This document shows, in pieces, positions 16,589 to 24,757 of a DNA stretch of 64,000 nt (its first letter is position 1; each line of letters opens with the position of its first letter). Origin of the DNA: Fibrobacter sp. UBA4375 (GTDB lineage: Bacteria > Fibrobacterota > Fibrobacteria > Fibrobacterales > Fibrobacteraceae); contig DGRZ01000011.1 in assembly GCA_002391195.1 (NCBI GenBank), forward strand, positions 1 through 64,000, given 5' to 3'. The notes below the pieces were generated by a model, which was given only the letters and a program-made list of their open reading frames with translations, did not search any database and had not been told where the DNA came from. A program made the position numbers and the translations under genes.

Positions 16589-18003
16589 TATTGATCCTCC
16601 GTTTGAACAAAGGGACCTGTGATTCGGAGGGAGTCCTTGTCCGGCACAATTTTCCAGAATAGTTCGGAATTACGATTTCGGGCATTGTCGGAGACAGGGA
16701 TCCTGATTTGGCAATCTTTGCGGCAGGGATTTGCGAAAGAAAGAATGTTGGATTCGTAAGTCACGGTGACGGTGTCGAAATCGGCGATGACGAATTTCTT
16801 TTGGGTGGGGTTGATTCCTGATCCGCTATCCATGAAGTAGAACCTGACGCTGTCGGTGAGGGCAATAGCGGACTTTATCGGAGCTGCCCTAGGTGGGATT
16901 TTGTCTGTAAAGACAATGCTGTCGGCAAGCCTGACCATGGTGCGTTCGGGCACGTCAATTGTGATGGGCTTAGCTTCGTAGTCCGTCAGTTTTGTTTCGT
17001 AGGCGTAGATGCGTAGTCCACTTTGAGGTTGGACGTTGATGTTTAAGGCCTCGTTGGGCTTTTCGTAGCTTACTGTTATTAGGGTGTCGCCCAAAGCGTT
17101 GATGAGAACGATTTTTGTAGAAACTTTGGAGCCGGGGGTAAGCCCTTCGTAGATGGGCTTGACCTGGATAACCGAGTTCTTTCGCTCTGTAAACTTTGTG
17201 CTGAAAGACGACGCGTCTCTGGCCTGTTCTTCAAAACCGTTGTCGGTGAATGCTGTTGCCTTGACGCCCCAATAGACCATGAGGGATGTGTCCTTGAGGT
17301 CGAGATCGTTCATTTGAAGCCATTTTTCTGAAATCAGGGGGCCCTTGAGACGCATTCCGTTTTTGCAGTCGCCCTCAGAAAGGGTATTGACAGAGTCTAG
17401 AATGTCTAACCAGTGGGTGTTCCTGGAGAGGGCAACTCCTTCGGCGACAACGGCGTAGACGGTACAGTTGGACTTTTCCCAGGGGTCAATACCCGAAATA
17501 TCCCAATTAAGTTCGACATAGTTGTCGGATAGGGGCTCAATACTTGCGCTCAGGGGTGGCGTCACAAGAGTAATGCTCAGAGGTGTTCCCACGAAAATGT
17601 GGATGGTGTCTGTTAGAGTGTCTCCGGAAAAGTCAATAGTATTCAAGACGGCAATGCGGTAACCGACGGAATCAAAACGACTTTCAATGGTTGTAGAATT
17701 GATGCTTTCGCCTTCCAGTTCCCAATAGTGGGAGCTGTAAAGATTCATGGCACTGTCCGAGGAAATGGTGTTGCCGTTTATCGCGTAACCAGCGGTGAAA
17801 AGGACTTGTTCGCCCTGATTGATGTAGAGGGTGTCCAATTGTTCGGTGTATTTAGAGTAATGCTCTTCATCGCTCCAGTGGGTGACCAGAATTCCCTGCT
17901 GCAAGAACTGGATGTCTGTTCTTGAAATTACGGCGTCTTCGCGACAACCTGTAAAAAGCAGGAAAAGGCAGGCGAGAGCAGCGCCAAAAAATAGCCTAGT
18001 CAT
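16588..18003 (-). CDS. Lipoprotein with Ig/Fn3-like segments (cluster member 3)
   Basis: 471 residues from the ATG at 18003; the frame extends further but this start gives a lipoprotein signal ('FFGAALACLFLLFTGC') and overlaps the previous stop, as do other pairs in the cluster. The mature protein is beta-rich without cysteine clusters. A segment 'ELNWDISGIDPWEKSNCTVYAVV' looks like an Fn3-type strand arrangement, and the C-terminal 'SIVFTDKIPPRAAPIKSAIALTDSVRFYF' resembles an Ig-like unit. A similar 'LLDTIPPSSKY' turn occurs in the next protein encoded upstream (17996-19504), so they are distant relatives. Outer-membrane location is inferred. Function unknown. Confidence 0.6.
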   Translation of the reverse strand: MTRLFFGAALACLFLLFTGCREDAVISRTDIQFLQQGILVTHWSDEEHYSKYTEQLDTLYINQGEQVLFTAGYAINGNTISSDSAMNLYSSHYWELEGESINSTTIESRFDSVGYRIAVLNTIDFSGDTLTDTIHIFVGTPLSITLVTPPLSASIEPLSDNYVELNWDISGIDPWEKSNCTVYAVVAEGVALSRNTHWLDILDSVNTLSEGDCKNGMRLKGPLISEKWLQMNDLDLKDTSLMVYWGVKATAFTDNGFEEQARDASSFSTKFTERKNSVIQVKPIYEGLTPGSKVSTKIVLINALGDTLITVSYEKPNEALNINVQPQSGLRIYAYETKLTDYEAKPITIDVPERTMVRLADSIVFTDKIPPRAAPIKSAIALTDSVRFYFMDSGSGINPTQKKFVIADFDTVTVTYESNILSFANPCRKDCQIRIPVSDNARNRNSELFWKIVPDKDSLRITGPFVQTEDQ

Positions 18004-19504
18004 CTTTGCCTCCCGCACTGCTGGAATTTTCTGCGCTGGAAGAACTGGACTCCGGTTCAGGTCTTTCAAGGCTTGGCCTGATGACGTAGGTCTTGGAATT
18101 TAGGTTTCCGCTATAGTCATAGGCGCTGATGGATAGCAATTGGTAGGTCCAGCTTCTGTAGGACTTGGGAAGCATTAAGAAGACGGTGTCTGCCGTCCGG
18201 TCCTCATTGTAGGAAATTTCACGGAAGAAAGAGGAGCCTCGCAGTTCCTGCCCGTTCCAGAAAAAATTTTGGTAGACGCCACCACCGTGTTCCTCAAAAT
18301 AGAATCGGAGGGTGTCTTTGAAATCCAGGGTATCGATGTCCTGAAGTAGACCTTCGGGGGTGAGGTACTTGCTGGAGGGAGGAATGGTGTCCAACAACCG
18401 TAGCGTGTCTGCAATGGCAATTTCTCCAGGCAGAATCTCCACATTAGCGGTGTCGGGGTTAAAATCCGTAAGCTTCGACAAGCTAGCGATAATTCTGTAC
18501 TTGCCGGGTTTCAGCGGAGAAACGACGAATTGATTTGTGTCTAGACCTATCTCGTGCTCAACCACCGGATTAGATAAGGAATCCAGGATGTCTAGATGGA
18601 TTTTTCCGTGGTTGCTAGAGTAGTATCTGTCGTAAAGGGATTCGTTGGAGAAACGGATGAATGTCTGGATTCCGCCTTCGTTTTTGTTCCCTTTGGTAAA
18701 GAAATCCCCCTGGATGAGCGAGTCGGATTCCAGACCGAACTCGTTGACCGCGCGGACACTCCAGGTGTAGAATTTCAGGTTTTTTAGCCGGTGGTAGTAA
18801 TTCGGGTTGTCCCAGTAGGTGAAGTGCGGAGTTTCGATAAGGGTGTCCAGGATAGAATGGGCGACCGTATAGAGTTTTGGATGTCGGTCGTCGGTATAGC
18901 GGATACCCCTAGGTTCCTGAATTTTGAGCTGGTAATACACCTTCGAAATGGAATCGGGGTCGTAGCCGTGCCAGGCGAAGGTGATGCCCTCCTCTGGTGA
19001 AAGTCCCTGGCTCCTTATGGCGGGGATGAACCCTTGGGTCTCTAAAACTGGCGGGTTTGAAACCCAGAGCCGTAGGGTGTCACGCAGGGTGTCGCTGTAG
19101 TGGTCAGTCACCACGAAACAGATTTCGTGGTATCCCGGCTTGGTTACAGGCTTGCGGAAGTTCATGTCATTAGAAAAATCCTCGCCATCCAAGGTCCAGT
19201 AGTATTCGCGGTAATGGGCTTGCCTGTTTGGCGTAATCTCACCGATAAAGATGAGGGTGTCTTTGAACGTGACGGTGTCGGCCCGGACCCGAGATGGCTT
19301 AAGCTGGGGAGTGCAGTTGTCAATACACGGATATTGGTCGTCCCATGACTCGGCGGATTCTATTTCGTAGGTGCGGGTCATTTCGGCATGAATCTGGAGG
19401 GCGACGGAGTTTTCTTCATTGTAGAGGTACTGGTCGCTGTCAGAACAGGCGGCTAAAAATACGAGGGCTACGAAGGGAGCGAAGATGGAGGCGAGAAACT
19501 TCAT
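17996..19504 (-). CDS. Lipoprotein with Ig/Fn3-like repeats and Ser-rich tail (cluster member 2)
   Basis: 502 residues, lipobox 'VALVFLAAC' at about residue 20. The body reads as tandem beta-sandwich modules: 'YYWTLDGEDFSNDMNF...HEICFVVTDHYSDTLRDTLRLWV' (PKD/Ig-like, about 85-150), 'ITFAWHGYDPDSISKVYYQLKI...YTWSVRAVNEFGLESDS' (Fn3-like, about 165-270), and a third around 350-470. The C-terminus is 'SSSSSAENSSSAGGKDD', a flexible tail. Such architecture suits an extracytoplasmic binding or adhesion role, but nothing specific can be named. It overlaps both neighbours by a few bases, so the three lipoproteins are translated as a unit. Confidence 0.62.
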   Translation of the reverse strand: MKFLASIFAPFVALVFLAACSDSDQYLYNEENSVALQIHAEMTRTYEIESAESWDDQYPCIDNCTPQLKPSRVRADTVTFKDTLIFIGEITPNRQAHYREYYWTLDGEDFSNDMNFRKPVTKPGYHEICFVVTDHYSDTLRDTLRLWVSNPPVLETQGFIPAIRSQGLSPEEGITFAWHGYDPDSISKVYYQLKIQEPRGIRYTDDRHPKLYTVAHSILDTLIETPHFTYWDNPNYYHRLKNLKFYTWSVRAVNEFGLESDSLIQGDFFTKGNKNEGGIQTFIRFSNESLYDRYYSSNHGKIHLDILDSLSNPVVEHEIGLDTNQFVVSPLKPGKYRIIASLSKLTDFNPDTANVEILPGEIAIADTLRLLDTIPPSSKYLTPEGLLQDIDTLDFKDTLRFYFEEHGGGVYQNFFWNGQELRGSSFFREISYNEDRTADTVFLMLPKSYRSWTYQLLSISAYDYSGNLNSKTYVIRPSLERPEPESSSSSAENSSSAGGKDD

Positions 19505-20199
19505 TTTTTCGCCTCCAGGGTGTCAACTACGTAGAACTTGACCGGGGGAAGGGTGTCGGTATCCCCTTCCGAATCTCTCACGATGACCAAGAAAAGGTGT
19601 GTCCCTGATAGGAGTCCGGACTGTTGGATTTTTTCCAAGGTTCCTACGTAGTAGTGGGTTGTATCCAGTTCTAGAATGTAATCCAGGGAGGCGTCTTCGT
19701 TGTCGTAGGCTTTCCAGCTGAAGGTAAAGGATGTGCGTGCGGTACCATACAGGGTGTCACCCTGAGCAGGGAAGAAATCTTCGGTGAATGTGGGTGGGCT
19801 GTTGACGGTAATTTCAAAATCCGACGAGACGGAATTTCCTTCGCCATCCTTTACCACAAGTCTGTTGGGGATTTCGTCTTCTTCTGGGTAGGCGGGAATC
19901 TTGAAGGTGGAACCACTCCCCAGCAGGGAATCTCTATACCAGCTGAAGTTTAGCTCGGACTCCAAGCCCTTGGGGTGCACCTCGGCTTTGAGGGTGGCTG
20001 GATCTTCAGGGTGGATTTTTAGGCTGGTGGAATCAGCATTGCCTTTTTGGACGGCATAGACCGTCACATAAGATGCCGTGTTTTGTGGCTCGGGGGTATC
20101 CGGAATGTCTAGGCAGGCTGCAAGCAGGAACGCCGCCGCCACAGGGAGGAAACGGACCCGTGCCAAAACAGGATGCCTATGCCACATGTTGAAATCCAT
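19501..20199 (-). CDS. Lipoprotein with Ig-like segments (cluster member 1)
   Basis: 232 residues; lipobox 'AAFLLAAC' at about residue 29. An internal ATG four codons in is an alternative start; neither has a clear ribosome site. The mature part holds two beta-sandwich-like units: 'LNFSWYRDSLLGSGSTFKIPAY...VVKDGEGNSVSSDFEITV' (PKD/Ig-like) and 'SFTFSWKAYDNEDASLDYILEL...FLVIVRDSEGDTDTLPPVKFYVVD' (Fn3-like). It opens the six-gene minus-strand cluster and is divergent from xseB with only 29 bp between start codons, so promoters for both directions must lie in or near that short gap or within the genes. Confidence 0.62.
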   Translation of the reverse strand: MDFNMWHRHPVLARVRFLPVAAAFLLAACLDIPDTPEPQNTASYVTVYAVQKGNADSTSLKIHPEDPATLKAEVHPKGLESELNFSWYRDSLLGSGSTFKIPAYPEEDEIPNRLVVKDGEGNSVSSDFEITVNSPPTFTEDFFPAQGDTLYGTARTSFTFSWKAYDNEDASLDYILELDTTHYYVGTLEKIQQSGLLSGTHLFLVIVRDSEGDTDTLPPVKFYVVDTLEAKK

Positions 20200-20228
20200 G
20201 TCTGTTAAATGTAACTATATTCTCGGGT

Positions 20229-20450
20229 ATGAGTACCGAAAATTTGGAATACAAGAACTCCATGGACCGCCTGGAAAGCATCTTGACGCGCATCGATAAC
20301 TCGGAAATGGGAATTGACGAGCTTTCGGACCAGGTCAAGGAAGCTACGGAACTGCTGAAAAAGTGTCGGCAGATTCTTTTGAAGACGGAACAGAATGTTC
20401 AAGAAGCCCTGAACAGCCTGGAAGAAGAATCGGGCAAGGAACAGGGGTAA
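20229..20450 (+). CDS. xseB: Exodeoxyribonuclease VII small subunit
   Basis: 73 residues, the usual size for XseB. Sequence matches the helical family: 'EYKNSMDRLESILTRIDNSEMGIDELSDQVKEATELLKKC' follows the conserved pattern xxLExIVxxLExGxLxLExSLxxxExGxxLxKxC, with an acidic C-terminal tail. XseB coats the XseA catalytic subunit of ExoVII, which degrades single-stranded DNA. xseA is not in the window. Only 6 bp separate it from an ABC ATPase gene. Confidence 0.88.
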   Translation: MSTENLEYKNSMDRLESILTRIDNSEMGIDELSDQVKEATELLKKCRQILLKTEQNVQEALNSLEEESGKEQG

Positions 20451-20456
20451 TTTCGG

Positions 20457-21272
20457 TTGTCCGAAAATACGGAAAATCCTGTGTTGGAAGTCCGGGACCT
20501 GTCGGTCCGGTTTCCCCGTCGTGGTGGAGTCCTGGGAAAGGTCCAGGATTATTTTACGGCGGTGGACGGGGTTTCTTTTGACTTGCCCCAAGGGAAGATT
20601 CTTTCGGTGGTGGGGGAGTCCGGCTGCGGCAAGACCACCCTGGTAAAATCCCTGGTAGGGCTTGTCCCTGTGGCGGAGGGGCGGTTCAGGCTGTTTGGAG
20701 AAAATGTGGCGAAAGGGCGGCTGGAAACTTCGGGCAGACGGGTTTCGGACCTGGTGCAGATGATTTTTCAGGACCCCTACAGCAGCTTGAACCCGAGACA
20801 GACGGTTTCTGAAATTTTGACAGTGCCGCTGCTTGCCCGTGGTGTAAAGCAGGTTGAGGCGGAGGCACGGGCAAAGGAACTTTTGGAGCGGGTATCCTTA
20901 CCTGTAGAATCGCTCCAAAAGTTTCCCCACGAATTCTCGGGGGGGCAGCGGCAGCGCCTCTGCATTGCCCGGAGCCTGATGGTCCGGCCGAAGATTTTGC
21001 TTTGCGACGAGGTGACCAGCGCCCTGGACGTTTCGGTTCAGGCCCAGATTCTGCACCTGCTGGACGACCTGCGCAAGGAGCTGGACCTGTCCATCGTGTT
21101 TATCAGTCACGACATGCAGGTGGTGCGTGCCCTGAGCGATTTGGTTCTGGTCATGTACTTCGGAAAAATTGTAGAGCGGGGCGATGCAAAAACTGTTCTG
21201 ACCGCCCCCCAGCACGAATACACCAAGACGCTCCTCGCCGCCGTGCCGACCATTAAACGGCAGGGCTGTTAG
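20457..21272 (+). CDS. OppF/DppF-like peptide ABC transporter ATP-binding protein
   Basis: 271 residues with a TTG start: no in-frame ATG exists before the Walker region, and 'agggg' lies about 10 bp upstream. Walker A 'GESGCGKTT', Q-loop 'MIFQDPYSSLNPRQ', signature 'FSGGQRQRLCIARSL', Walker B 'ILLCDEVTSALD', and the switch His in 'VFISHDM'. The 'DPYSSLNPR' and C-terminal 'HEYTKTLLAAVP' motifs are diagnostic of the OppF/DppF side of oligopeptide and nickel importers. The partner OppD-like ATPase and permeases are absent; a possible substrate-binding lipoprotein is at 33652. Stop overlaps the convergent lipoprotein gene by 4 bp. Confidence 0.87.
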   Translation: MSENTENPVLEVRDLSVRFPRRGGVLGKVQDYFTAVDGVSFDLPQGKILSVVGESGCGKTTLVKSLVGLVPVAEGRFRLFGENVAKGRLETSGRRVSDLVQMIFQDPYSSLNPRQTVSEILTVPLLARGVKQVEAEARAKELLERVSLPVESLQKFPHEFSGGQRQRLCIARSLMVRPKILLCDEVTSALDVSVQAQILHLLDDLRKELDLSIVFISHDMQVVRALSDLVLVMYFGKIVERGDAKTVLTAPQHEYTKTLLAAVPTIKRQGC

Positions 21273-22333
21273 TTGAGTTCGCCGTCGTAGCCTTGGCCAT
21301 TGCTGCTTGAAGCCGGGCTAACGGACTTGACGCACTTCTCGAATTCCTCCTGGTTGTTGGCCAGGTAGGCGACGGCGAATTCCAGGGTGCTTCCCTGTCC
21401 GTCAATAATTTCCTTGTTTATGTCAAGGTAGTCCTTGTTTTCGCTTTTGCACAGGGACTTTTCCATAAAGGTCCGTTCAAAGTCCAGGTTGCAGGTGGTT
21501 TTTCCCGAAGATAGTTCCAGCTTTACGGTGCGGTTCACCTTTTCGCTGCCATCCTTGGCCAAGGTCTCTTCGGCCTCGTTGTACTTGAGGGCGTATTCCT
21601 TGTCATCCATCTTGAAGTTGATGGATGTCTTGGTTTGCGAAACTGTGGTAATCTTGTATTCCTGAATAAGGCTCAGGACTCTTGCGGAGTCATCGACGAA
21701 TGCTCCTGGAATGTAGAGCTCAAATGTTCCTTTCAAAGCCCGGAGAATGTCTGCCGTCAATTCAGAAAGTACCAGGTTCCCGCTTTTCTGGGCGCTGTAC
21801 CTTTCAAAGTCATATTGAGTTTCGGTGATCATTTCTCCCTTGGAAATGGTAATGGTTTTTGTGGTAAAGACGTCGCCAGTTGCGCAGAAGGTGTTTTTTT
21901 CTACCGGGTCGAAGTCGCAGAAAAGGGCCCTCCAAGTGCCGTATATCTTGCCCGCCGTACCGCCTAGGTACATGCGGCCGAATCGTTCTTGTTCGCCATT
22001 GTTGTAAACCAGGGGGTAAAGTACCAGGGTGTCGCCCCGGAATTCGTATCGGGCGGATTCCTTAGAGAATCCCAGATTCACGGTTTTCCATGTGAATGAG
22101 CCGCTTTCAAGGAGGCACATGTCTTTGGAATTTTCGGTAGTCCAGGTAATTATGTTGTGTTCTTCGTCCACTTCTAGGGCGCTTGTCTTCGTGGATACGG
22201 CAGGCTCATCGTCTGCACTGGAGGAACTGTCGTCGCTGCAGGCCCAAAGTACAGCAACTCCGGCGCAAAGGAACGTTGCGAGCAAAACGCGAATGGCGAT
22301 TTTTTTTCCGTGACTTGTGTAATCGTATCCCAT
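21269..22333 (-). CDS. Lipoprotein of unknown function
   Basis: 354 residues, lipobox 'AGVAVLWAC' (Cys about 32) followed by the 'SDDSSSSADDE' spacer typical of Fibrobacter surface lipoproteins. The mature domain is a mixed alpha/beta protein with paired cysteines and segments such as 'TWTTENSKDMCLLESGSFTW', 'YEFRGDTLVLYPL' and 'GKIYGTWRALFCDF', which suggest a lipocalin-like or calycin-like barrel, but I do not recognise the family. Two regions are Ser-rich, near the N-terminus and at the C-terminus. It is transcribed alone, convergent with the OppF-like gene. Confidence 0.6.
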   Translation of the reverse strand: MGYDYTSHGKKIAIRVLLATFLCAGVAVLWACSDDSSSSADDEPAVSTKTSALEVDEEHNIITWTTENSKDMCLLESGSFTWKTVNLGFSKESARYEFRGDTLVLYPLVYNNGEQERFGRMYLGGTAGKIYGTWRALFCDFDPVEKNTFCATGDVFTTKTITISKGEMITETQYDFERYSAQKSGNLVLSELTADILRALKGTFELYIPGAFVDDSARVLSLIQEYKITTVSQTKTSINFKMDDKEYALKYNEAEETLAKDGSEKVNRTVKLELSSGKTTCNLDFERTFMEKSLCKSENKDYLDINKEIIDGQGSTLEFAVAYLANNQEEFEKCVKSVSPASSSNGQGYDGELN

Positions 22334-22362
22334 AGCTTCTCCATGTCTGTTTCATTTACAAT

Positions 22363-22389
22363 ATAAAAAAAGCCGCGTTGCCGCGGCTT
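22363..22389 (-). terminator. Intrinsic terminator of the small lipoprotein gene
   Basis: Perfect 8-bp stem aagccgcg/cgcggctt (22370-22377 and 22382-22389), tetraloop, then a run of T on the minus strand (complement of 22364-22370). It lies 20 bp after the stop at 22409 and before the next minus-strand start. Confidence 0.88.
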
Positions 22390-22408
22390 CTTGAGGGTAA
22401 TTTGATAA

Positions 22409-22765
22409 TTACTTGCCTACCTTGGCGAGGCACCTTTCCAGGGGATCCCTGGTCTTTTCTGCGGTGGCGGAGCAGGAGGTCTTTTCTTCCTTGTCCTTGA
22501 TGAACTTGGTGACGGCGACTTTCTTGCCGTCGACGAGGAACTCGAAATTCCCGTGCTTCATGCCCTTGTGGCAGGCGCCGGTTACATCCAGGGCAAGGCC
22601 GTTGGCGTCGGTGAAGTGCCACTGGGCGTGCTTCATGTGGAGACCTGTGCAGTCCAGGGGCTGGTTTTGCTGTTCAGTGGTCTGGGTCTTGGCAAAATGC
22701 CCGCCGCAGGCCGTGAGGGAGAGGGCCATTGTGGCCAAAATGGGGAGTAGGATTATTTTCTTCAT
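22409..22765 (-). CDS. Small lipoprotein
   Basis: 118 residues from the ATG at 22765; the longer open frame upstream runs through the divergent gene and lacks support. Signal 'MKKIILLPILATMALSLTAC' with lipobox 'LTAC'. The mature part has four cysteines (two possible disulfides) and a segment 'HMKHAQWHFTDANGLALDV...KHGNFEFLVDGKKVAVTKF' reminiscent of a MORN-like or YwqK-like beta hairpin. Function unknown. It has its own strong terminator, so it is monocistronic, and it is divergent from the RNA methyltransferase gene. Confidence 0.65.
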   Translation of the reverse strand: MKKIILLPILATMALSLTACGGHFAKTQTTEQQNQPLDCTGLHMKHAQWHFTDANGLALDVTGACHKGMKHGNFEFLVDGKKVAVTKFIKDKEEKTSCSATAEKTRDPLERCLAKVGK

Positions 22766-22809
22766 AATGCAGTAATATAGGTTTATTTTTTTGCAAAAGG
22801 TAGAGCAGG

Positions 22810-24201
22810 GTGCACGGATGCTATATTTTCTCCGTGATTTGTGAACTTTCCATAGAAAAACTGGTGCAGGGGGGCGAGGGACTTGCCCGCCTGGACGACG
22901 GTCGCGTGTGTTTTGTGCGGGGAGGACTCCCCGGGGAACGCTGCCGGGTGGAACTGACCGCGGGCAAAAAGGACTTTGCACGGGGTCGGGTGGTGGAAGT
23001 GCTGGAAAAGAGCGCCGACCGCGTGCAGCCCCGCTGTCCATTATATGGAAAATGCGGTGGCTGTAGCTTGCAGCATCTGGACTCCGCGAAACAGGTTCCA
23101 TACCTGGAACGGGTTGAGCGGGAAAACTTCAAGCGGATTGCCCATCAGGAACTCCCTGCTGATTTCAAGATTTATCAGGCTGAACCCTGGGGTTACAGGA
23201 ACCGCGCCCGGGTGGTTTACCTGGGGGGGGAAGACGGCCGTTGCCGATTCGGATTTCGCAAACAGGAAAGCAACGGGGTGGTGGCCATAGAGAATTGTCC
23301 GGTGCTCACTCCCGGGCTGAACGATTTTTTGAAAACGGCCAAAGCGTCAGAAGTATTCAAGGGCCTGAAACGCATTCCGAAAGATTTGGAGCTGAACCTG
23401 TTTGACGACGGCACGGGCCGTGTGGCCTATTATTACCGTGGCATGCCCGAGTCCCGCAGGCAAGAAAGCTCTATCAGTACCGTCAAGATGGGCGGAAAAG
23501 AAATTGTAAGCGATGCCTCCGTGTTTTTCCAGAGCAATCTTTTGCTGCTGCCCCGTCTGGTAGAGTCCGTGCGGGAGGCGGTGGACGAAGGTATCGCCTC
23601 GGGAGCGGCATCAGACCAGTGGCTGATAGACCTTTTCAGCGGTGTCGGGTTCTTTGCCGCCATATTGCAGGACAAGTTCCGGCGGGTCACTACGGTGGAA
23701 CGGGAACCGCTGTGCCTCAAGTATGCGAATGTTAATTTGTGTGGAAATGGGGGCGTTGCGGGGGTGTCCCCCGCAGAGAGGGTAGCGGAAGCGGCGGAGA
23801 GCTCGCTTTCGAAGCAGGGACAACAGGGGGATCCCCGCCTGCGCGGGGATGACAAGAAGGTGGTGAAGGAGGACAGCCGCTGGAGCGAGGGGGAGGCTTC
23901 CCCCTTTACGCAAGTAGAAAATGTCTCTGCGCCGGCGGAGGAATGGCTCGCGAAAAACGTGGTGGACAAGCCTGCGACCCTGATAGTGGACCCGCCCAGG
24001 ACAGGGCTTCCGCCGGAGGCGCTTACGGCTATTGTGAAGAGTTCCGTGAACCGGCTGATTTATGTTTCTTGCGACCCGGTGACCCTGGCCAGGGATTTTG
24101 CGAAGTTTAGCACTGCGGGGTTTGCCCTGAAGCGTGCAGAAGGTTTCGCTTTTTACCCCCAGACGCCCCACTTGGAAATGATGTTCGTGCTTGCCCGCTA
24201 G
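22810..24201 (+). CDS. rlmD: 23S rRNA (uracil-C5)-methyltransferase, RlmD/TrmA family, with repeat insert
   Basis: 463 residues with a GTG start at 22810, supported by 'aaagg' 9 bp upstream; a GTG 24 bp later is possible. An N-terminal TRAM domain ('LSIEKLVQGGEGLARLDDG') is followed by the [4Fe-4S] ligands in 'RCPLYGKCGGCS' and a later 'ENCPV'. The SAM-binding Rossmann fold begins with 'LIDLFSGVGFFAAIL', then 'VDPPRTGL', the catalytic Cys in 'YVSCDPVTLARD', and the terminal 'PQTPHLEMM'. RlmD methylates U1939 of 23S rRNA; the RumB/TrmA branch cannot be excluded. Residues ~314-365 are encoded by a repeat element (23749-23905), placed in a loop between the SAM-binding and catalytic motifs. Confidence 0.87.
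   Translation: MHGCYIFSVICELSIEKLVQGGEGLARLDDGRVCFVRGGLPGERCRVELTAGKKDFARGRVVEVLEKSADRVQPRCPLYGKCGGCSLQHLDSAKQVPYLERVERENFKRIAHQELPADFKIYQAEPWGYRNRARVVYLGGEDGRCRFGFRKQESNGVVAIENCPVLTPGLNDFLKTAKASEVFKGLKRIPKDLELNLFDDGTGRVAYYYRGMPESRRQESSISTVKMGGKEIVSDASVFFQSNLLLLPRLVESVREAVDEGIASGAASDQWLIDLFSGVGFFAAILQDKFRRVTTVEREPLCLKYANVNLCGNGGVAGVSPAERVAEAAESSLSKQGQQGDPRLRGDDKKVVKEDSRWSEGEASPFTQVENVSAPAEEWLAKNVVDKPATLIVDPPRTGLPPEALTAIVKSSVNRLIYVSCDPVTLARDFAKFSTAGFALKRAEGFAFYPQTPHLEMMFVLAR
23749..23905. repeat. Family-B two-hairpin element with nested family-A palindrome, inside rlmD
   Basis: Left hairpin gcggggg/cccccgc (starting near 23757), right hairpin gggggaggcttccccc (near 23887-23903). Between them lies a family-A palindrome (23827-23853, arms ATCCCCGC/GCGGGGAT, then GAC). 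The outer parts match the 53742-53822 copy over most of their length, while that copy lacks the inner palindrome. The frame stays open and encodes 'GDPRLRGDD' across the palindrome. Confidence 0.82.
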
Positions 24202-24217
24202 AAAGGGGCGATTGTCT

Positions 24218-24255
24218 GTGGACGTTGGGTGCTGGGCGTTGGTCGTCGGGCGCTG
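24218..24255. repeat. Heptamer array, TTGGGYG theme
   Basis: Five 7-bp units (gtggacg, ttgggtg, ctgggcg, ttggtcg, tcgggcg) and a partial sixth lie between rlmD and the next lipoprotein gene. Direct orientation only. Confidence 0.7.
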
Positions 24256-24292
24256 TAATTTGCTAGATTGTGAAGGTTAAGAAGAGGTGATT

Positions 24293-24730
24293 ATGAAAAA
24301 ATCATTGTTTTTGTTGTTGCTGGCTTTTGGCCTTTTGTTTTCGGCTTGTTCCGTGGAAGAGCCTTCCGTAGTTTGTGGCAGGGAATGGAATCCGGGCACC
24401 CAGGTGGTGGCCGATACCGCTAGTGAGTTCGCCCTGAACGATCCGCTGATTGTGCAGTTCCGCTACGGCAAGAATTTCGACTTTACCAAGTTGACCATCG
24501 CCTTTTACGAAGGAACCTTGGCTGCCAAGGGCAAGAAGATTTGGGACCGCGAAGTCGCCGTGAACGAGAAGCTGGGTTCCTACACCCTGCAGGGAAAGTC
24601 CAAGAGCGGCGGCCTCATGACTGTCCGTGAATTGGCCCGCCAGAAACACCCCGGTACCGTGGTGGTGGAATTTAGCACCGAGGGCCGAGTCCTTGCCTCT
24701 AAGGAACTGAACATTACAAAGAACAAGTAA
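24293..24730 (+). CDS. Small lipoprotein of unknown function
   Basis: 145 residues from the ATG at 24293, with 'agagg' 6 bp upstream; a GTG two codons earlier is less likely. Signal 'MKKSLFLLLLAFGLLFSAC' gives a lipidated Cys at about residue 19. The mature part is a compact beta-rich domain ('LIVQFRYGKNFDFTKLTIAFYEG', 'VVVEFSTEGRVLASKELNITK') that may be an Ig-like fold. No family recognised. It precedes two more lipoprotein genes on the same strand and may be co-expressed with them, although the 27-bp gap has no clear signal. Confidence 0.65.
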   Translation: MKKSLFLLLLAFGLLFSACSVEEPSVVCGREWNPGTQVVADTASEFALNDPLIVQFRYGKNFDFTKLTIAFYEGTLAAKGKKIWDREVAVNEKLGSYTLQGKSKSGGLMTVRELARQKHPGTVVVEFSTEGRVLASKELNITKNK

Positions 24731-24757
24731 CCGATTTTTGCGACGGGTTTACTAGGA

